Of a DNA stretch of 64,000 nucleotides, positions 36,027 to 46,390 are shown one piece after another; positions within the stretch are counted from its first letter, which is position 1; the number at the start of each line of letters is the position of its first letter. A model generated the notes under the pieces. The model searched no databases. It was not told the DNA's origin and saw only the letters and a list, made by a program, of their open reading frames with translations. The translations under genes and the position numbers were made by a program. Source of the DNA: Halobacillus karajensis (GTDB lineage: Bacteria; Bacillota; Bacilli; Bacillales; Halobacillaceae). Where the stretch lies: assembly GCF_900108515.1 (NCBI RefSeq), contig NZ_FNWW01000001.1:1-64000 (forward strand). Direction: 5' to 3'.

Positions 36027-37447
36027 GCTAAAAAATGATCGACTAAATCTGATGAGTTTTTATTCTCGTACATGTGATAAATCGTCTGTGATAGCCTTAC
36101 TGGATCACCGAAGAAAAAACGTTCATACAAGGTCTGTCTTGATCCAAAGCTACTCATCGTTAAATCCCAAGCCAGTCGGAAAAGGGCGACCCGATCGGTC
36201 CCTTTCACATCAACTCCCTGTAAGAAATGATCAAGCTGTTTACCCAGCTGCCCACTAAAATCAGACTCTTTCGGAATCGACATCATCCCACTAGCTCCCA
36301 GTAACTCAATAATCTCAGTAAACCTAGGGTACATTTCTTGGAATTGATTCACAGAAATATACAGTGGCTGTCTCGCTGGAACCATGATTCCTGATGCATC
36401 CACGACAGCTTCATGCTCCGCTTTTAATACCAACGCTTTCATGACTTCCAAGCCTTTCATGATTTCGACGATTTTACTTTGAACGTGCTGATACTCTCCA
36501 ATTTGAATCGTGTCTACAATTCTCTGCGCAATGCCTAAAAGGAGTTCTGTCTTGATTATTTGCCTTGAAGCAATTTGATGTAAAGTAAATGGCACAAACT
36601 TGCCTTTCACATAAAATTGAGCGGCTGCTCTGATATTATCATGTAAAAATACTCGCTCCCATGGAACAAGGACCTCATCAAAAATGACAATCGTATCCAT
36701 CTCTTCAAACCGTGAAGAAAACGGATAATCATACATGGATCCATTGCACACAAAAGACTCCCTACAAACAAACTTCAACCCTTGTGTATTGCTCGGAATA
36801 GAAAATCCATAAGCATGAGCATTTTCCTGAGCACCCGGGGCTGAAAAAACAATCATTTCATCCGTTATCCCCCCCTGAGTGGCCAGCAATTTAGCTCCTT
36901 TAATGATTAAACCTTCCCTGTTTCGATCGATAATGCGTGCATTGGTTACATCTTCCTCCATAAATGCAAGTTTCGACCGGTTACTTTGCGGATTCACAAA
37001 CGTATGTGTAAAAGATAAATCCCTTTCACGTGCGTACTCATAAAAATGAAGCAGCCGCTCTGGATAACAATTCTCTTCCCCATCCAAGATATCCACCGAA
37101 GCCGCAAAAGCGGCCAATACTGTATTCATATAGTCCGGACTCCTGCCCATCAGCCCTCCTGAATACCAGGCCCACCGTTGAATCATTCTTCGTCTTCTCT
37201 CTAAGTCCCCTCTTGTTTTCGGAATTAAATAGGATAAGCCGATAGCATTACCTGTAGTTTCCGAAGAAAAGGTCATGCTTTTTTTATTTGAATGTTGGAG
37301 GTCATAAAGTTCAGCTTGGCTTTGGATAATCCCCCGAAATGCTGGATGTTCAGAAATATTTCCCTTCACTTTATCCCCCGCCATCCAAACCTCTGCACCC
37401 AATGCATCGATACGCTTTATATATTCTTCTCCTGTAATCACCGGCAT
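36008..37447 (-). CDS. 4-hydroxyphenylacetate 3-monooxygenase-type oxygenase (HpaB/YoaI-like)
   Basis: A 479-residue FADH2-dependent aromatic hydroxylase large subunit. The N-terminal YDLQHSNKKSMTF and RRRRMIQRWAWYSGGLMGR, central FTHTFVNPQSNRS and EVLVPWERVFLHDN, and C-terminal GTDRVALFRLAWDLTMSSFG followed by RQTLYERFFFGDP match the HpaB family. The likely substrate is 4-hydroxyphenylacetate or a similar phenol. The small flavin reductase partner is not nearby. The ATG at 37447 follows GCAGGAGTGATATC. B. subtilis YoaI is the nearest recalled relative. Confidence 0.88.
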   Translation of the reverse strand: MPVITGEEYIKRIDALGAEVWMAGDKVKGNISEHPAFRGIIQSQAELYDLQHSNKKSMTFSSETTGNAIGLSYLIPKTRGDLERRRRMIQRWAWYSGGLMGRSPDYMNTVLAAFAASVDILDGEENCYPERLLHFYEYARERDLSFTHTFVNPQSNRSKLAFMEEDVTNARIIDRNREGLIIKGAKLLATQGGITDEMIVFSAPGAQENAHAYGFSIPSNTQGLKFVCRESFVCNGSMYDYPFSSRFEEMDTIVIFDEVLVPWERVFLHDNIRAAAQFYVKGKFVPFTLHQIASRQIIKTELLLGIAQRIVDTIQIGEYQHVQSKIVEIMKGLEVMKALVLKAEHEAVVDASGIMVPARQPLYISVNQFQEMYPRFTEIIELLGASGMMSIPKESDFSGQLGKQLDHFLQGVDVKGTDRVALFRLAWDLTMSSFGSRQTLYERFFFGDPVRLSQTIYHMYENKNSSDLVDHFLAKKADS

Positions 37448-37599
37448 GATATCACTCCTGCTTTTCACATTCACTGAAAATAACAGATATCATACCATAT
37501 TAAATTGGTTCAGAAATGTGCCTATAGGAGCTAGATTTATCTAGAAAGTCGGGGAATAGGAGGCAGGCATTAGCACCTGCTAAGTGATCCAGGAAGACA

Positions 37600-37635
37600 A
37601 CAAAGAAACGCCCATAAGATTGGACGTTTCTTTGT
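37600..37635 (-). terminator. Terminator of aceBA
   Basis: ACAAAGAAACGCCC and GGACGTTTCTTTGT pair with one mismatch around 8 bases, with TTG-rich sequence after. Confidence 0.8.
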
Positions 37636-37660
37636 TATATCTTCTCTTTCTTTTAAAGAA

Positions 37661-38953
37661 TCATGTTGAACGAACGGTTTCAGAAGTAAATTGTTCGGAT
37701 TCAGTAGACCCTTTTAATGCAGTAGTAGATGAAGTTCCACCAGAGATCACTTGAGCGACCTCATCAAAATACCCTGTACCAACTTCCCGCTGGTGTCGGG
37801 TTGCCGTATACCCATGAGTTTCACTTGCGAATTCAGCCTGCTGAAGTTCAGAATATGCCTCCATACCACGGTCCTTATAATGTCGGGCCAGCTCAAACAT
37901 CCCATGATTCAAAGCATGGAATCCCGCAAGAGTTACGAATTGGAACTTATACCCCAACTCTCCTAACTCTCGCTGAAAATTCGCGATAGTCTCATCATCC
38001 AACTTTTTCTTCCAGTTGAAAGAAGGGGAACAGTTATAAGCAAGTCGTTTACCAGGAAATTGTTCATGAATCGCCTCGGCAAAACGACGAGCTTCCTCTA
38101 AATCGGGTTCAGATGTTTCACACCAGACAAGGTCGGCATAAGGAGCATACGCTAACCCTCTGGCAATAGCTTGATCCAACCCTGATCTCGTTTTGAAGAA
38201 TCCTTCGGCTGTTCGTTCACCAGTGAGAAATGGTTCATCATAGACATCGATATCACTTGTGATCAAATCTGCTGCATTTGCATCCGTACGTGCAATAATA
38301 ATAGTTGGGACGCCCATAACATCAGCTGCGAACCTGGCTGATATAAGATTCCTAACAGCCGTTTGCGTTGGCAACAGGACCTTTCCACCAAGATGGCCGC
38401 ATTTCTTTTCAGAAGAAAGCTGATCTTCAAAATGAACCGCTGCTGCTCCTGCTTCAATCATACCCTTCATAAGTTCAAAGACATTCAGTTGACCACCAAA
38501 GCCGGCTTCCGCATCCGCCACAATTGGAGCGAACCAGTCAATCTCATCATTTCCTTCCATATGATGGATTTGATCTGCTCTTTGAAGAGCTTGATTAATC
38601 CTTTTAACCACCTGCGGCACACTGTTGGCTGGGTATAAACTCTGGTCAGGATACATATGTCCTGAAAGGTTGGCATCTGCTGCAACCTGCCAGCCGCTCA
38701 AATAGATGGCTTTCAACCCCGCCTTTACTTGCTGCATCGCCTGATTTCCTGTAAGTGCACCGAGCGCATGGACATAATCTTCCTCGTTCATCAGGTTCCA
38801 TAACTTTTCAGAGCCCTTTTGTGCCAATGTATACTGAATATCCATTGAACCTCTCAAGCGGATGACTTCCTCCGCTTCATAAGGTCTTGTTATACCGTTC
38901 CACCGAGTTTGATTCTGCCAATCCTCACGCAATTTTTTAACACGTTCATTCAT
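37661..38953 (-). CDS. aceA: Isocitrate lyase
   Basis: AceA, 430 residues, splits isocitrate into succinate and glyoxylate, the first step of the glyoxylate shunt. The catalytic Cys185 is in [11 protein letters not shown], metal ligands are in [13 protein letters not shown], and [10 protein letters not shown] is the substrate loop. The start follows AAGGAGGAGTTATAA. It lies 13 bases after aceB in one operon, letting the cell live on acetate or fatty acids, which fits the fad operon in the same window. Confidence 0.97.
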   Translation of the reverse strand: MNERVKKLREDWQNQTRWNGITRPYEAEEVIRLRGSMDIQYTLAQKGSEKLWNLMNEEDYVHALGALTGNQAMQQVKAGLKAIYLSGWQVAADANLSGHMYPDQSLYPANSVPQVVKRINQALQRADQIHHMEGNDEIDWFAPIVADAEAGFGGQLNVFELMKGMIEAGAAAVHFEDQLSSEKKCGHLGGKVLLPTQTAVRNLISARFAADVMGVPTIIIARTDANAADLITSDIDVYDEPFLTGERTAEGFFKTRSGLDQAIARGLAYAPYADLVWCETSEPDLEEARRFAEAIHEQFPGKRLAYNCSPSFNWKKKLDDETIANFQRELGELGYKFQFVTLAGFHALNHGMFELARHYKDRGMEAYSELQQAEFASETHGYTATRHQREVGTGYFDEVAQVISGGTSSTTALKGSTESEQFTSETVRST

Positions 38954-38966
38954 TTATAACTCCTCC

Positions 38967-40559
38967 TTAAGTTAAATAAGTATAAGCTTCCAATGTTAAA
39001 AATTCAGCGAATTCATCGTTCCGGATCAATCGATCGAACAATTCTGCAGCTTGATGGTAGGAACCTTTTTCAAAGGCATCTTTTCCTACTTCCCACCGAA
39101 TCGCCTCCATCTCCTCTTCTTTAAGGGCTGCGTAAAGCTCCATTGTTATATTCCTTCCGTCTTCTAAAGTTCCTTGCGGATGTCTGATCCACTGCCATAC
39201 TTGAGCTCTGGAAATTTCCGCAGTGGCTGCATCCTCCATCAGGTGATGGATTGGTGCGGCTCCTTTCCCATCCAACCAAGAAGCGATATACTGTATACCA
39301 ACATTGATATTTGTTCGTAGACCTTGCTCGGTTATCGATCCTTCAGGTACTTCCAGCAACTGATCTGCGTTAATAGCAATAGGTGTTTTCGTTTTGTTGA
39401 TTTGATTGTCTCCTGGAAGATACTTGTCAAAAGTATCCATTGCTGTCTCTACCATGGCCGGGTGGGCGACCCACGTCCCATCGTGGCCATCGGTCACTTC
39501 TCTTTCTTTATCCGAACGGACTTTTTCAAAAGCCTGTTCATTTTTCTCAGCATCATTTTTTACAGGAATCTGTGCAGCCATCCCTCCTATAGCGGGGGCA
39601 TTTCGTTTATGGCAGATTTGGATTGTCAAAAGGGAGTAGGAACGCATAAATGGCACAGTCATCGTCACTTGCGAACGATCAGGTAAAAGAAAATCTTTGT
39701 GGTTGCGAAATTTTTTCAGATAACTGAAAATATAATCCCAACGCCCACAGTTCAACCCTGCTGAATGATCCTTTAATTCATAAAGAATTTCATCCATTTC
39801 AAATGCGGCTAATATCGTTTCAATTAAAACGGTCGCTTTGATTGTACCTTTCGGAATGTTCAAATAATCCTGAGCAAAAATAAAAACTTCGTTCCAAAGC
39901 TTGGCCTCCTGGTGATTTTCTAGCTTTGGAAGGTAAAAATAAGGAGCGGAGCCATTTTCCATTAAACGCTGAGCATTATGGAAGAAATAAAGCCCAAAGT
40001 CGACTAGACTGGCTGAGAGTGCTTCCTGATTATAGGACAAATGCTTTTCTTCTAAATGCCATCCTCGCGGCCGAACCTTAAGAACTGCAGTTTCTTCGTT
40101 CAATTGATACACTTTCCCTTGATTGCTCTCAAAGCGAATCGTTTTTTGAATGGCATCTCGGAGGTTTATTTGACCATTGATGGTGTTGGACCATGTCGGA
40201 GAATTTGCATCTTCGAAATCTGCCATAAATACTTTTGCTCCTGAGTTAAGACCATTAATCACCATTTTACGATCAACAGGTCCGGTGATTTCTACCCGCC
40301 GATCCTCTAGTTCCTCAGGGATCGGCGCTATTGTCCATTCTGCATTTCTTATATCTTTGGTTTCCTCTAAAAAATCCGGTCGCTCTCCTTGATCGATTCT
40401 CTTTTGTATTTCCGCTCTATCTTTGAGCAGCTGTTTTCTTTGTCCATTGAACCTTTTATGCAAATGAGCAAGGAATTCTAAAGCCTCATCTGTCAAAATC
40501 TCTTTAAAACCCGGACTCATAACACCATTAATTTGGATTCCAGACAATTTCGTTTCCAT
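38967..40559 (-). CDS. aceB: Malate synthase A
   Basis: AceB, 530 residues, joins glyoxylate and acetyl-CoA to malate. Family motifs include FMADFEDANSPTW, VRPRGWHLEEKH, GLNCGRWDYIFSYLKKF and GGMAAQIPVKND, with the catalytic Asp in HHLMEDAATAEISRAQVWQW. The length is right for isoform A. The start follows GGTGGAGGATGA. It is the first gene of aceB-aceA. Confidence 0.97.
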   Translation of the reverse strand: METKLSGIQINGVMSPGFKEILTDEALEFLAHLHKRFNGQRKQLLKDRAEIQKRIDQGERPDFLEETKDIRNAEWTIAPIPEELEDRRVEITGPVDRKMVINGLNSGAKVFMADFEDANSPTWSNTINGQINLRDAIQKTIRFESNQGKVYQLNEETAVLKVRPRGWHLEEKHLSYNQEALSASLVDFGLYFFHNAQRLMENGSAPYFYLPKLENHQEAKLWNEVFIFAQDYLNIPKGTIKATVLIETILAAFEMDEILYELKDHSAGLNCGRWDYIFSYLKKFRNHKDFLLPDRSQVTMTVPFMRSYSLLTIQICHKRNAPAIGGMAAQIPVKNDAEKNEQAFEKVRSDKEREVTDGHDGTWVAHPAMVETAMDTFDKYLPGDNQINKTKTPIAINADQLLEVPEGSITEQGLRTNINVGIQYIASWLDGKGAAPIHHLMEDAATAEISRAQVWQWIRHPQGTLEDGRNITMELYAALKEEEMEAIRWEVGKDAFEKGSYHQAAELFDRLIRNDEFAEFLTLEAYTYLT

Positions 40560-40630
40560 TCATCCTCCACCTTCTGTTGTATATTAAAAATCAATCACCT
40601 TACCTGATATATAACAGAAACCATATAAAA

Positions 40631-40741
40631 CTACTCATCTTTTTTAGCAAGGCAGCGATCGCATTCCATCATGTAGTTATACGTATGACCTTCGATTTTC
40701 GAACCACATTGCGGACATGGGACATGTTGTTGTTTTTTCAT
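40631..40741 (-). CDS. YhfH-like zinc-ribbon mini-protein
   Basis: A 36-residue protein with two Cys pairs, VPCPQCGSK and MECDRCLAK, spaced as in a zinc ribbon. The layout resembles the YhfH family of very small Bacillus proteins. Its function is unknown. The start at 40741 is preceded by AAAGGAGGAGTTTAAAA, a strong site, which supports real translation. It stands alone upstream of the aceBA operon on the same strand. Confidence 0.75.
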   Translation of the reverse strand: MKKQQHVPCPQCGSKIEGHTYNYMMECDRCLAKKDE

Positions 40742-41074
40742 TTTTAAACTCCTCCTTTGGTATAACAGAAACTTTATTATTTATCTGTTATGGTACAGTT
40801 TACTGCGAGAGAAGATGAATTGCAACCGTTTTCTGAAGATTTTTTTAATTTAGGCGTGAAATAAATGGAAAAAAGGCGCCATAATAAGGGTTAGCATCTC
40901 TAAAAATTTTATAATAATCTTATATCAGGACAAGTGCGAGGCTACTTGGAGTATTCCATAAAACTGTATTCTTTCCATCTGTTTTAGTACAACCCTCTAA
41001 AACAACGGTGATCCCCATATCTCTCCTTGTATGGTCCATCAGGAGAGAAGATACGCTGAACTACTCCCCGGACG

Positions 41075-41116
41075 AGAACGTTTGTTCTTGTTTCCTTTTC
41101 AGAAAACGAGTATAAT
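41075..41116 (+). promoter_or_regulatory. Promoter with a LexA-like palindrome
   Basis: TTGTTT (41088-41093) and TATAAT (41111-41116) are 17 bases apart. AGAACGTTTGTTCT (41075-41088), a GAAC-N4-GTTC dyad, abuts the -35 box. The SOS consensus in Bacillus is CGAAC-N4-GTTYC-like, so the outer bases do not fit fully. The remaining 330 bases back to 40742 hold nothing I recognise. Confidence 0.5.
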
Positions 41117-41154
41117 GAAGTTGGATAAAAAATTCTAAAAGGAGTGGTTCACTT

Positions 41155-41568
41155 ATGAAGGCTCAAGCTACACCTTATTTTACGTTCACTGGAAATGCCC
41201 GAGATGCTCTAGAGTACTACAAAGAGGTTTTTAAAGGGGAAATAATCACCTGCCAGACATATGGAGAAGCTGATTTTGATACCCCTAAAGGAGCGGATGA
41301 CCGGGTTATGCACGCACAATTCAAAAAGGATGCCCTCTTCTTCATGGTGTCTGATTCATTTCCTGGTCAAGATGTTGAACTTGGAAGCAGTATTTCGCTT
41401 GCATTAGAGTTGGACAGCCTTGAGGAAATCCAGAATTATTATAGCCTCCTAAAAGAAAAGGGAACCACTCTTATGGAATTACAGGATACTTTTTGGGGAG
41501 CAACGTACGCCAAAGTGAAAGACCCTTATGGAATTACCTGGGATCTGAATTTCACTAAAGATCAGTAA
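41155..41568 (+). CDS. PhnB-like VOC family protein
   Basis: A 137-residue single-domain glyoxalase/dioxygenase-fold protein of the PhnB-like ("3-demethylubiquinone methyltransferase-like") group. TPYFTFTGNARDALEYYKEV opens the fold, VMHAQFKKDALFFMVSD is the central strand, and VKDPYGITWDLNF closes it. Enzymatic role and substrate are unknown; some relatives bind metal or drugs. The start follows AAAGGAGTGGTTCACTT. Single gene with its own promoter and terminator. Confidence 0.85.
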   Translation: MKAQATPYFTFTGNARDALEYYKEVFKGEIITCQTYGEADFDTPKGADDRVMHAQFKKDALFFMVSDSFPGQDVELGSSISLALELDSLEEIQNYYSLLKEKGTTLMELQDTFWGATYAKVKDPYGITWDLNFTKDQ

Positions 41569-41613
41569 GAGCGAGAGGGCCCTATTTCTGGAGCCCAAGT
41601 TTTCTTAATCATA

Positions 41614-41647
41614 AAAAAGACGGCTCCCCTGTAAGAGCCGCCTTTCC
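41614..41647. terminator. Bidirectional terminator
   Basis: CGGCTC and GAGCCG with flanking A- and T-rich bases and an 8-base loop, between two convergent genes. Confidence 0.8.
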
Positions 41648-42219
41648 TATTCCAAATGGAGTGTACAATTGAAGCGATCACAAAACCATTTCCCTTCACG
41701 GAAAAACACCTCTGAGAACGAAGCATTTTTCATATGTTCTTCGCCTATATTATCCTCATCTAACTCTCTTAATAAATGACTGATCCACGCTCCATGGCTG
41801 ACAACGATAATGCTCTGATTCTCATGTTTATCCAATACTTCACTCATAAAACCAATTCCTCGAGCAACAACTTTTTCAGGTTTCTCCATCCCAAGATCAA
41901 GTGTTCTCCAGTCATTCCCCCATCGTTCCTTGCGTTCAATTTCTGTAGTCCCTTCAATTTGGCCGCCGCCTGCTTCTTTCAGACGTGAATCGAATAGAAT
42001 GTCTAATCCTACTTTTTCACTGATAAATTCAGCTGTTTGTTTCGCTCTTAATAGAGGGCTGGAATACAATACATCCCATGTCCCATTTTTTAACCGTTCA
42101 GCTAATTTTATTGCCTCTCTCTTCCCTTCTTCATCCAACCGGATATCCGATGTTCCTTGTGCTCTTTTTTCCTTATTCCAAGGAGTACTTCCATGTCTAA
42201 TCAGCGCAACTTTAGTCAT
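41647..42219 (-). CDS. Histidine phosphatase family protein
   Basis: A 190-residue phosphoglycerate mutase-like phosphatase. The catalytic RHG is in VALIRHGSTPWN (His9), LYSSPLLRAKQTAE contains the second Arg, and IVVSHGAWISHLLR the second His. The family includes broad phosphatases and CobC-type enzymes; the substrate is unknown. The start follows TGAGGTGATCAT. It is a single gene convergent with the VOC gene. Confidence 0.88.
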   Translation of the reverse strand: MTKVALIRHGSTPWNKEKRAQGTSDIRLDEEGKREAIKLAERLKNGTWDVLYSSPLLRAKQTAEFISEKVGLDILFDSRLKEAGGGQIEGTTEIERKERWGNDWRTLDLGMEKPEKVVARGIGFMSEVLDKHENQSIIVVSHGAWISHLLRELDEDNIGEEHMKNASFSEVFFREGKWFCDRFNCTLHLE

Positions 42220-42320
42220 ATGATCACCTCATCTTTATTAAAAGTTCTACATATTTTTATAAAAATCCTCTTTTAAAAAGTGCCGCTATTATTGGACGAT
42301 ATTCCTTTCTCCCAATTAAA

Positions 42321-42348
42321 AGAAGACCGCTTTAATCAGCGGTCTTCT
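42321..42348 (-). terminator. Terminator of ilvD
   Basis: AGAAGACCGCT and AGCGGTCTTCT form a perfect 11-bp stem with a 6-base loop, followed by TTTTAATTG on the minus strand. Confidence 0.9.
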
Positions 42349-42353
42349 TATCA

Positions 42354-44051
42354 TTAATCTAAATCCAGGTCTGTAACTGCCCCTTTTGAAGAGGAAGAAA
42401 CCAGACGTGCATATTTGGCAAGTACCCCAGACTTGTGCTTAGGTTCGGGACGCTTCCAATCACGCTTTCTGCGCTCATACTCCTCATCACTCACCTCAAA
42501 GTTGATTTGTTGAGTATCACTGTCTATAGTTACCATGTCTCCTTCTTTCAGCAATCCGATTGGACCACCAACAAAGGCCTCAGGAGCCACATGCCCGATA
42601 ACGAACCCGTGCGAACCTCCTGAAAAACGACCATCTGTTAGCAATGCGACCTTTCCTCCTAACCCTTTACCGACAATCATTGCCGTGATCGAGAGCATCT
42701 CAGGCATTCCCGGTCCGCCCTTAGGTCCTACGTTCCGAATGACAAGCACATCTCCAGGTTTAATCTCATCATTGACGATAGCTGTTGTAGCTTCGTCTTC
42801 ACCGTCATAAACACGGGCAGGACCTTCAAAACGGCTGATTTTCTGTCCAGACATTTTCGCTACAGCACCTTCTGGGGCGAGATTCCCTTTTAATACCACA
42901 AGTGGTCCTTTTTCCTTAATCGGCTGGTCAAAAGGAACAATGACCTTCTGACCTTCTTTAAGGGAAGGTACTTCCTTTAGGTTTTCTGCAACCGTTTTGC
43001 CAGTAACAGTCAGACAGTCTCCATGAAGCAATCCTTCTTCTAGGAGTAATTTCATGACAGCTGGTACACCGCCACTTTCATACAGATCCTGCATAACGTA
43101 TTTCCCGCTTGGCTTCATGTCCGCAATATGTGGTACTTCTTGTCTGATTCTCTCAAAATCATCTAAGGTTAAATCGACACCTGCTGAATGAGCAATTGCC
43201 AGTAGGTGAAGGAATGCATTTGTTGACCCACCTAAAGCCATAACGACAGTTATCGCATTTTCAAATGCTTCTTTGGTCATGATGTCTCGTGGATAGATCT
43301 CTTTTTCCAACAGCTCAATCACAAGTTCTCCTGCCTGCTTGCATTCCGATTCTTTATAATCATTTACAGCAGGAGTAGAAGAAGAGCCAGGAATACTCAT
43401 GCCTAATGCTTCTACAGCAGAGGCCATTGTATTAGCTGTGTACATCCCTCCACAAGCTCCTGCTCCGGGACAAGCATGACATTCTACTTTATGAAGTTGT
43501 TCATCATCAATTTGTCCTTCATGATATTGGCCCACAGCTTCAAAGGAGGAAACAATATCAATATCCTCACCGTTCAACTTCCCTGGCTGAATCGTGCCGC
43601 CGTAAACATATACAGAAGGGATATTCATCCGTCCAATTGAAATCAAGCACCCAGGGGTTGTCTTATCACACCCCCCGATGGCAACGATACCATCCAGACG
43701 CTCTGCATTTGTTACCGTTTCAATAGAATCAGCTATAACCTCACGACTCGGCAAAGAATAGAACATGCCTTCGTGTCCCATAGCAATACCATCTGCCACG
43801 GTAATGGTATTAAAGATCATCGGAGCTCCTCCACTTTCACCTGCTCCACTTTTAGCTTCCCTTGCCAATTTATCGATATGTACATTGCACGGAGTCACTT
43901 CACTCCATGTACTGGCAATTCCTATCATTGGCTTTTTAAAATCTTCATCTGTAAATCCAACAGCCCTTAACATCGAGCGGTTCGGGACACGATTGACGCC
44001 TTCACTGATGACTTTACTTTTTATCCTTAAATCTTTTTTCGTTTTCTCCAT
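42354..44051 (-). CDS. ilvD: Dihydroxy-acid dehydratase IlvD
   Basis: IlvD, 565 residues, dehydrates dihydroxy acids in valine and isoleucine synthesis with an Fe-S cluster. Cluster Cys residues are in [14 protein letters not shown] and [17 protein letters not shown], and [19 protein letters not shown] is the C-terminal motif. The start is preceded by GGGGTGTAAGGG. No other ilv or leu gene adjoins. A possible CcpA site lies 125 bases upstream, in line with carbon control of branched-chain synthesis in Bacillus. It needs clusters from the SUF system encoded in this window. Confidence 0.95.
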   Translation of the reverse strand: MEKTKKDLRIKSKVISEGVNRVPNRSMLRAVGFTDEDFKKPMIGIASTWSEVTPCNVHIDKLAREAKSGAGESGGAPMIFNTITVADGIAMGHEGMFYSLPSREVIADSIETVTNAERLDGIVAIGGCDKTTPGCLISIGRMNIPSVYVYGGTIQPGKLNGEDIDIVSSFEAVGQYHEGQIDDEQLHKVECHACPGAGACGGMYTANTMASAVEALGMSIPGSSSTPAVNDYKESECKQAGELVIELLEKEIYPRDIMTKEAFENAITVVMALGGSTNAFLHLLAIAHSAGVDLTLDDFERIRQEVPHIADMKPSGKYVMQDLYESGGVPAVMKLLLEEGLLHGDCLTVTGKTVAENLKEVPSLKEGQKVIVPFDQPIKEKGPLVVLKGNLAPEGAVAKMSGQKISRFEGPARVYDGEDEATTAIVNDEIKPGDVLVIRNVGPKGGPGMPEMLSITAMIVGKGLGGKVALLTDGRFSGGSHGFVIGHVAPEAFVGGPIGLLKEGDMVTIDSDTQQINFEVSDEEYERRKRDWKRPEPKHKSGVLAKYARLVSSSSKGAVTDLDLD

Positions 44052-44173
44052 CCCTTACACCCCTTAAAATAAATGTCGAACATTTTCGTTTATGAAAACA
44101 ACTTACCATGATGATACTAACAAGAGGAGTACATGGCAATAACTTTTCTGAAAATAATAAACATTGCATACAA

Positions 44174-44187
44174 TAAAAGCGCTTTCT
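44174..44187 (-). promoter_or_regulatory. Possible CcpA (cre) site upstream of ilvD
   Basis: TAAAAGCGCTTTCT is close to the cre consensus TGNAANCGNWNNCA, with a perfect AAAGCGCTTT core. It lies about 125 bases upstream of the ilvD start. One key outer base differs. Confidence 0.45.
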
Positions 44188-44207
44188 TTCTCCGAAAAAA
44201 ATGAAAA

Positions 44208-44233
44208 AAAGGCCTGCACATAGGCAGACCTTT
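44208..44233 (-). terminator. Terminator of the DUF1540 gene
   Basis: AAAGG-CTGC and GCAG-CCTTT arms with single mismatches, then TTTTTTT on the minus strand. Confidence 0.75.
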
Positions 44234-44246
44234 CTATATAGGGGGG

Positions 44247-44405
44247 TTACACATTAGCAGGTTCAAATGTCTTACAATCTGTTTCTTTACTATGACTTGC
44301 TTTTTTCCCTTTATGACTGACAACGAAAATCTCATCTGCTCCGCAAGATATTCCATCACGGTTGTGAACACAGTTTTTCACTTCACATTTCACATCTAGT
44401 GCCAT
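44247..44405 (-). CDS. DUF1540 Cys-rich small protein
   Basis: A 52-residue protein with four Cys in the DUF1540 spacing: VKCEVKNCVHNRDGISCGAD and SKETDCKTFEP. The family is thought to bind metal, but no function is proven. The ATG at 44405 follows AGGGAGGTGTAAGA; an upstream in-frame start lacks such a site. Single gene upstream of ilvD on the same strand, separated by a terminator. Confidence 0.82.
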   Translation of the reverse strand: MALDVKCEVKNCVHNRDGISCGADEIFVVSHKGKKASHSKETDCKTFEPANV

Positions 44406-44667
44406 CTTCTTACACCTCCCTATGCTAAGTATTGTCAACGAACACTTTCGGGAATATTCTTGTCAGTAATCTCCACACGATTCCTGAGTTAAAATCCGAC
44501 TCAATGACCATAGAGATTTGTGATAAAATAGAAAGCGTGATTGTGAAAAAGTCAAAGAACTTTTTACACAGTACTTCATAAATTGTATAAAAGATGGACG
44601 TTTGAAATGATTGAGGAAAAATAATAAGAACATTCGATTATAACAACTCTTAATAGGACTGGTGTTT

Positions 44668-45588
44668 ATGAATAGGAAACAAGAGATTTATAATAAATTG
44701 TTAGAGCTTGTGAAAGAGGAAAATGTAAAAGTGGATGAAATGCTGAGAGACCATTTGTACACAAAACTTGGAGGAAAAGCTGACTTTTTCATTACTCCTA
44801 CTTCATATGAAGAAGTACAGAATGTCGTTAAGCTTTCTAATGAAGACCACATCCCCTTTACTCTGCTAGGGAATGGATCGAACTTAATTATTAAAGACGG
44901 GGGCATTCGTGGAATCGTCATCAACCTTAAACATCTGGATTCGATTACATCTGAAGGCCATAAAGTAGTTGCTCAAAGCGGAGCTCGCATTATCGACGCC
45001 TCTCGCTATGCTCTCGAGGAAAAATTATCAGGGCTGGAATTTGCATGTGGTATTCCAGGCACAGTTGGCGGTGCCTTGTATATGAATGCTGGTGCCTACG
45101 GTGGAGAAATCAAAGATGTACTTGACTATGCCTATGTGGTCGATAAACATGGAAATTTAGTGAAACGTATGGCTTCTGAGCTTGACCTCGATTATCGTAC
45201 AAGTAACATCCCGGATAATGGTGATATTGTTGTGGAAGCGACTTTCAATCTTAAACCGGCCTCCTATAACAAAATTAAAGAAGTGATGGATGACCTTACT
45301 TATAAGCGAGAATCAAAACAGCCGCTTGAATATCCGTCCTGTGGAAGTGTCTTTAAGAGACCTCCAGGATATTTTGCCGGTAAGCTCATTCAAGACAGCA
45401 ATCTTCAAGGGACAAATATCGGTGGAGCAGAAGTATCTAAAAAACATGCAGGATTTATCATTAATAAAAACAATGCAACAACCTCGGATTATATCTCTTT
45501 AATTGAACATGTCCAAAAGACGGTGAAGGAAAAGTTCGGTGTTACTCTTGAAAGAGAAGTCCGTATCATCGGAGAAGATAAGGAATAA
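44668..45588 (+). CDS. murB: UDP-N-acetylenolpyruvoylglucosamine reductase MurB
   Basis: MurB, 306 residues, reduces the enolpyruvyl group of UDP-GlcNAc during peptidoglycan precursor synthesis, using FAD and NADPH. FAD-binding [17 protein letters not shown] and [20 protein letters not shown] are clear, as are [11 protein letters not shown] and [16 protein letters not shown]. The short form without the Tyr loop is type II, usual in Bacillaceae. The ATG at 44668 is nine bases after AGGA; a GTG two codons earlier is less likely. Single gene. Confidence 0.94.
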   Translation: MNRKQEIYNKLLELVKEENVKVDEMLRDHLYTKLGGKADFFITPTSYEEVQNVVKLSNEDHIPFTLLGNGSNLIIKDGGIRGIVINLKHLDSITSEGHKVVAQSGARIIDASRYALEEKLSGLEFACGIPGTVGGALYMNAGAYGGEIKDVLDYAYVVDKHGNLVKRMASELDLDYRTSNIPDNGDIVVEATFNLKPASYNKIKEVMDDLTYKRESKQPLEYPSCGSVFKRPPGYFAGKLIQDSNLQGTNIGGAEVSKKHAGFIINKNNATTSDYISLIEHVQKTVKEKFGVTLEREVRIIGEDKE

Positions 45589-45592
45589 TAAT

Positions 45593-45619
45593 GGAGCCTG
45601 GGCTTAAAGCGCAGGCTCC
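45593..45619 (+). terminator. Terminator of murB
   Basis: GGAGCCTG and CAGGCTCC arms with an 11-base loop, then CTATGCTTTTTATG. Confidence 0.75.
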
Positions 45620-45629
45620 TCTATGCTTT

Positions 45630-46250
45630 TTATGACATCCATTTTGGGGGGGTATTTTTTTCCCAATAAATTTCGCCGATTTCTCTGTGCTTCATAAAGT
45701 TATCTTCCTGTAAGTGGTAATGAAAATTAAACCAGTACCCTTCTCCCGGTCGCTTATCTCTTCGTACATGAAAACGCGCCACTTCTTCTTCCGTATGTTT
45801 ATTGTATATATTAAAAATTCTTTCACCATAACCCTGTGTGGGTTCTTCGGTTATTTCATAGTAAGGAACTTCTTCTGTGTCCACCGATGTAAGGATCTCT
45901 TCCATAACCTCTTCGATTTTTGGTAATATCGTCTGAGCCATGTCTTCATCAACTTTTTCAATAATACGCGGCCCCATTTTTGCCAGGGTTTGTGTTTTGG
46001 CTTGTTCTGTCATGGTTTCTATCATCTCGTTGGTAGTAAGGGGCTCTTCGGGCAGATCTGGGATGATATTAAATTCTTCTACCTTCAGCTCTTCTGCATT
46101 AGCTAAAAGGGCAGATTCATCAATATGACGGTCAGCTGACAACCCTTTTTTATCCGCTGCTTCCGTGTCAATCTGCATGGGTGGTATATAAAGTCCCAAG
46201 GTCATTACAGATATGAGAACAACGAATATTTTTCTCATTAACGGTTTCAT
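45630..46250 (-). CDS. YpjP-like exported protein
   Basis: A 206-residue protein with an N-terminal signal or anchor segment (residues 6-24, KIFVVLISVMTLGLYIPP). The rest is an acidic helical region and a conserved C-terminal part, VRRDKRPGEGYWFNFHYHLQ, then EIGEIYWEKNTPPKW. The YHYH...IYW.KNTPP.W pattern is that of YpjP. Function unknown; it may act outside the membrane. The start follows AAGGGAGTTATCTGGA. Convergent with murB. Confidence 0.8.
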   Translation of the reverse strand: MKPLMRKIFVVLISVMTLGLYIPPMQIDTEAADKKGLSADRHIDESALLANAEELKVEEFNIIPDLPEEPLTTNEMIETMTEQAKTQTLAKMGPRIIEKVDEDMAQTILPKIEEVMEEILTSVDTEEVPYYEITEEPTQGYGERIFNIYNKHTEEEVARFHVRRDKRPGEGYWFNFHYHLQEDNFMKHREIGEIYWEKNTPPKWMS

Positions 46251-46390
46251 TCCAGATAACTCCCTTATTATTCAGTCTCTTATTATTGTACCATTTTCGG
46301 TGGGGTTGTCCATAATTTAAGAAACCGTTTCCTTTATTTTCACGCTTCAACTTTTCCTTCCTACTTTAATAGGATTCTATCCCCCATAAA

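Noticed and set aside
44052-44246. T-box leader for ilvD
   Set aside because: No T-box motif (AGGGTGGNACCGCG-like) and no antiterminator pair is present.
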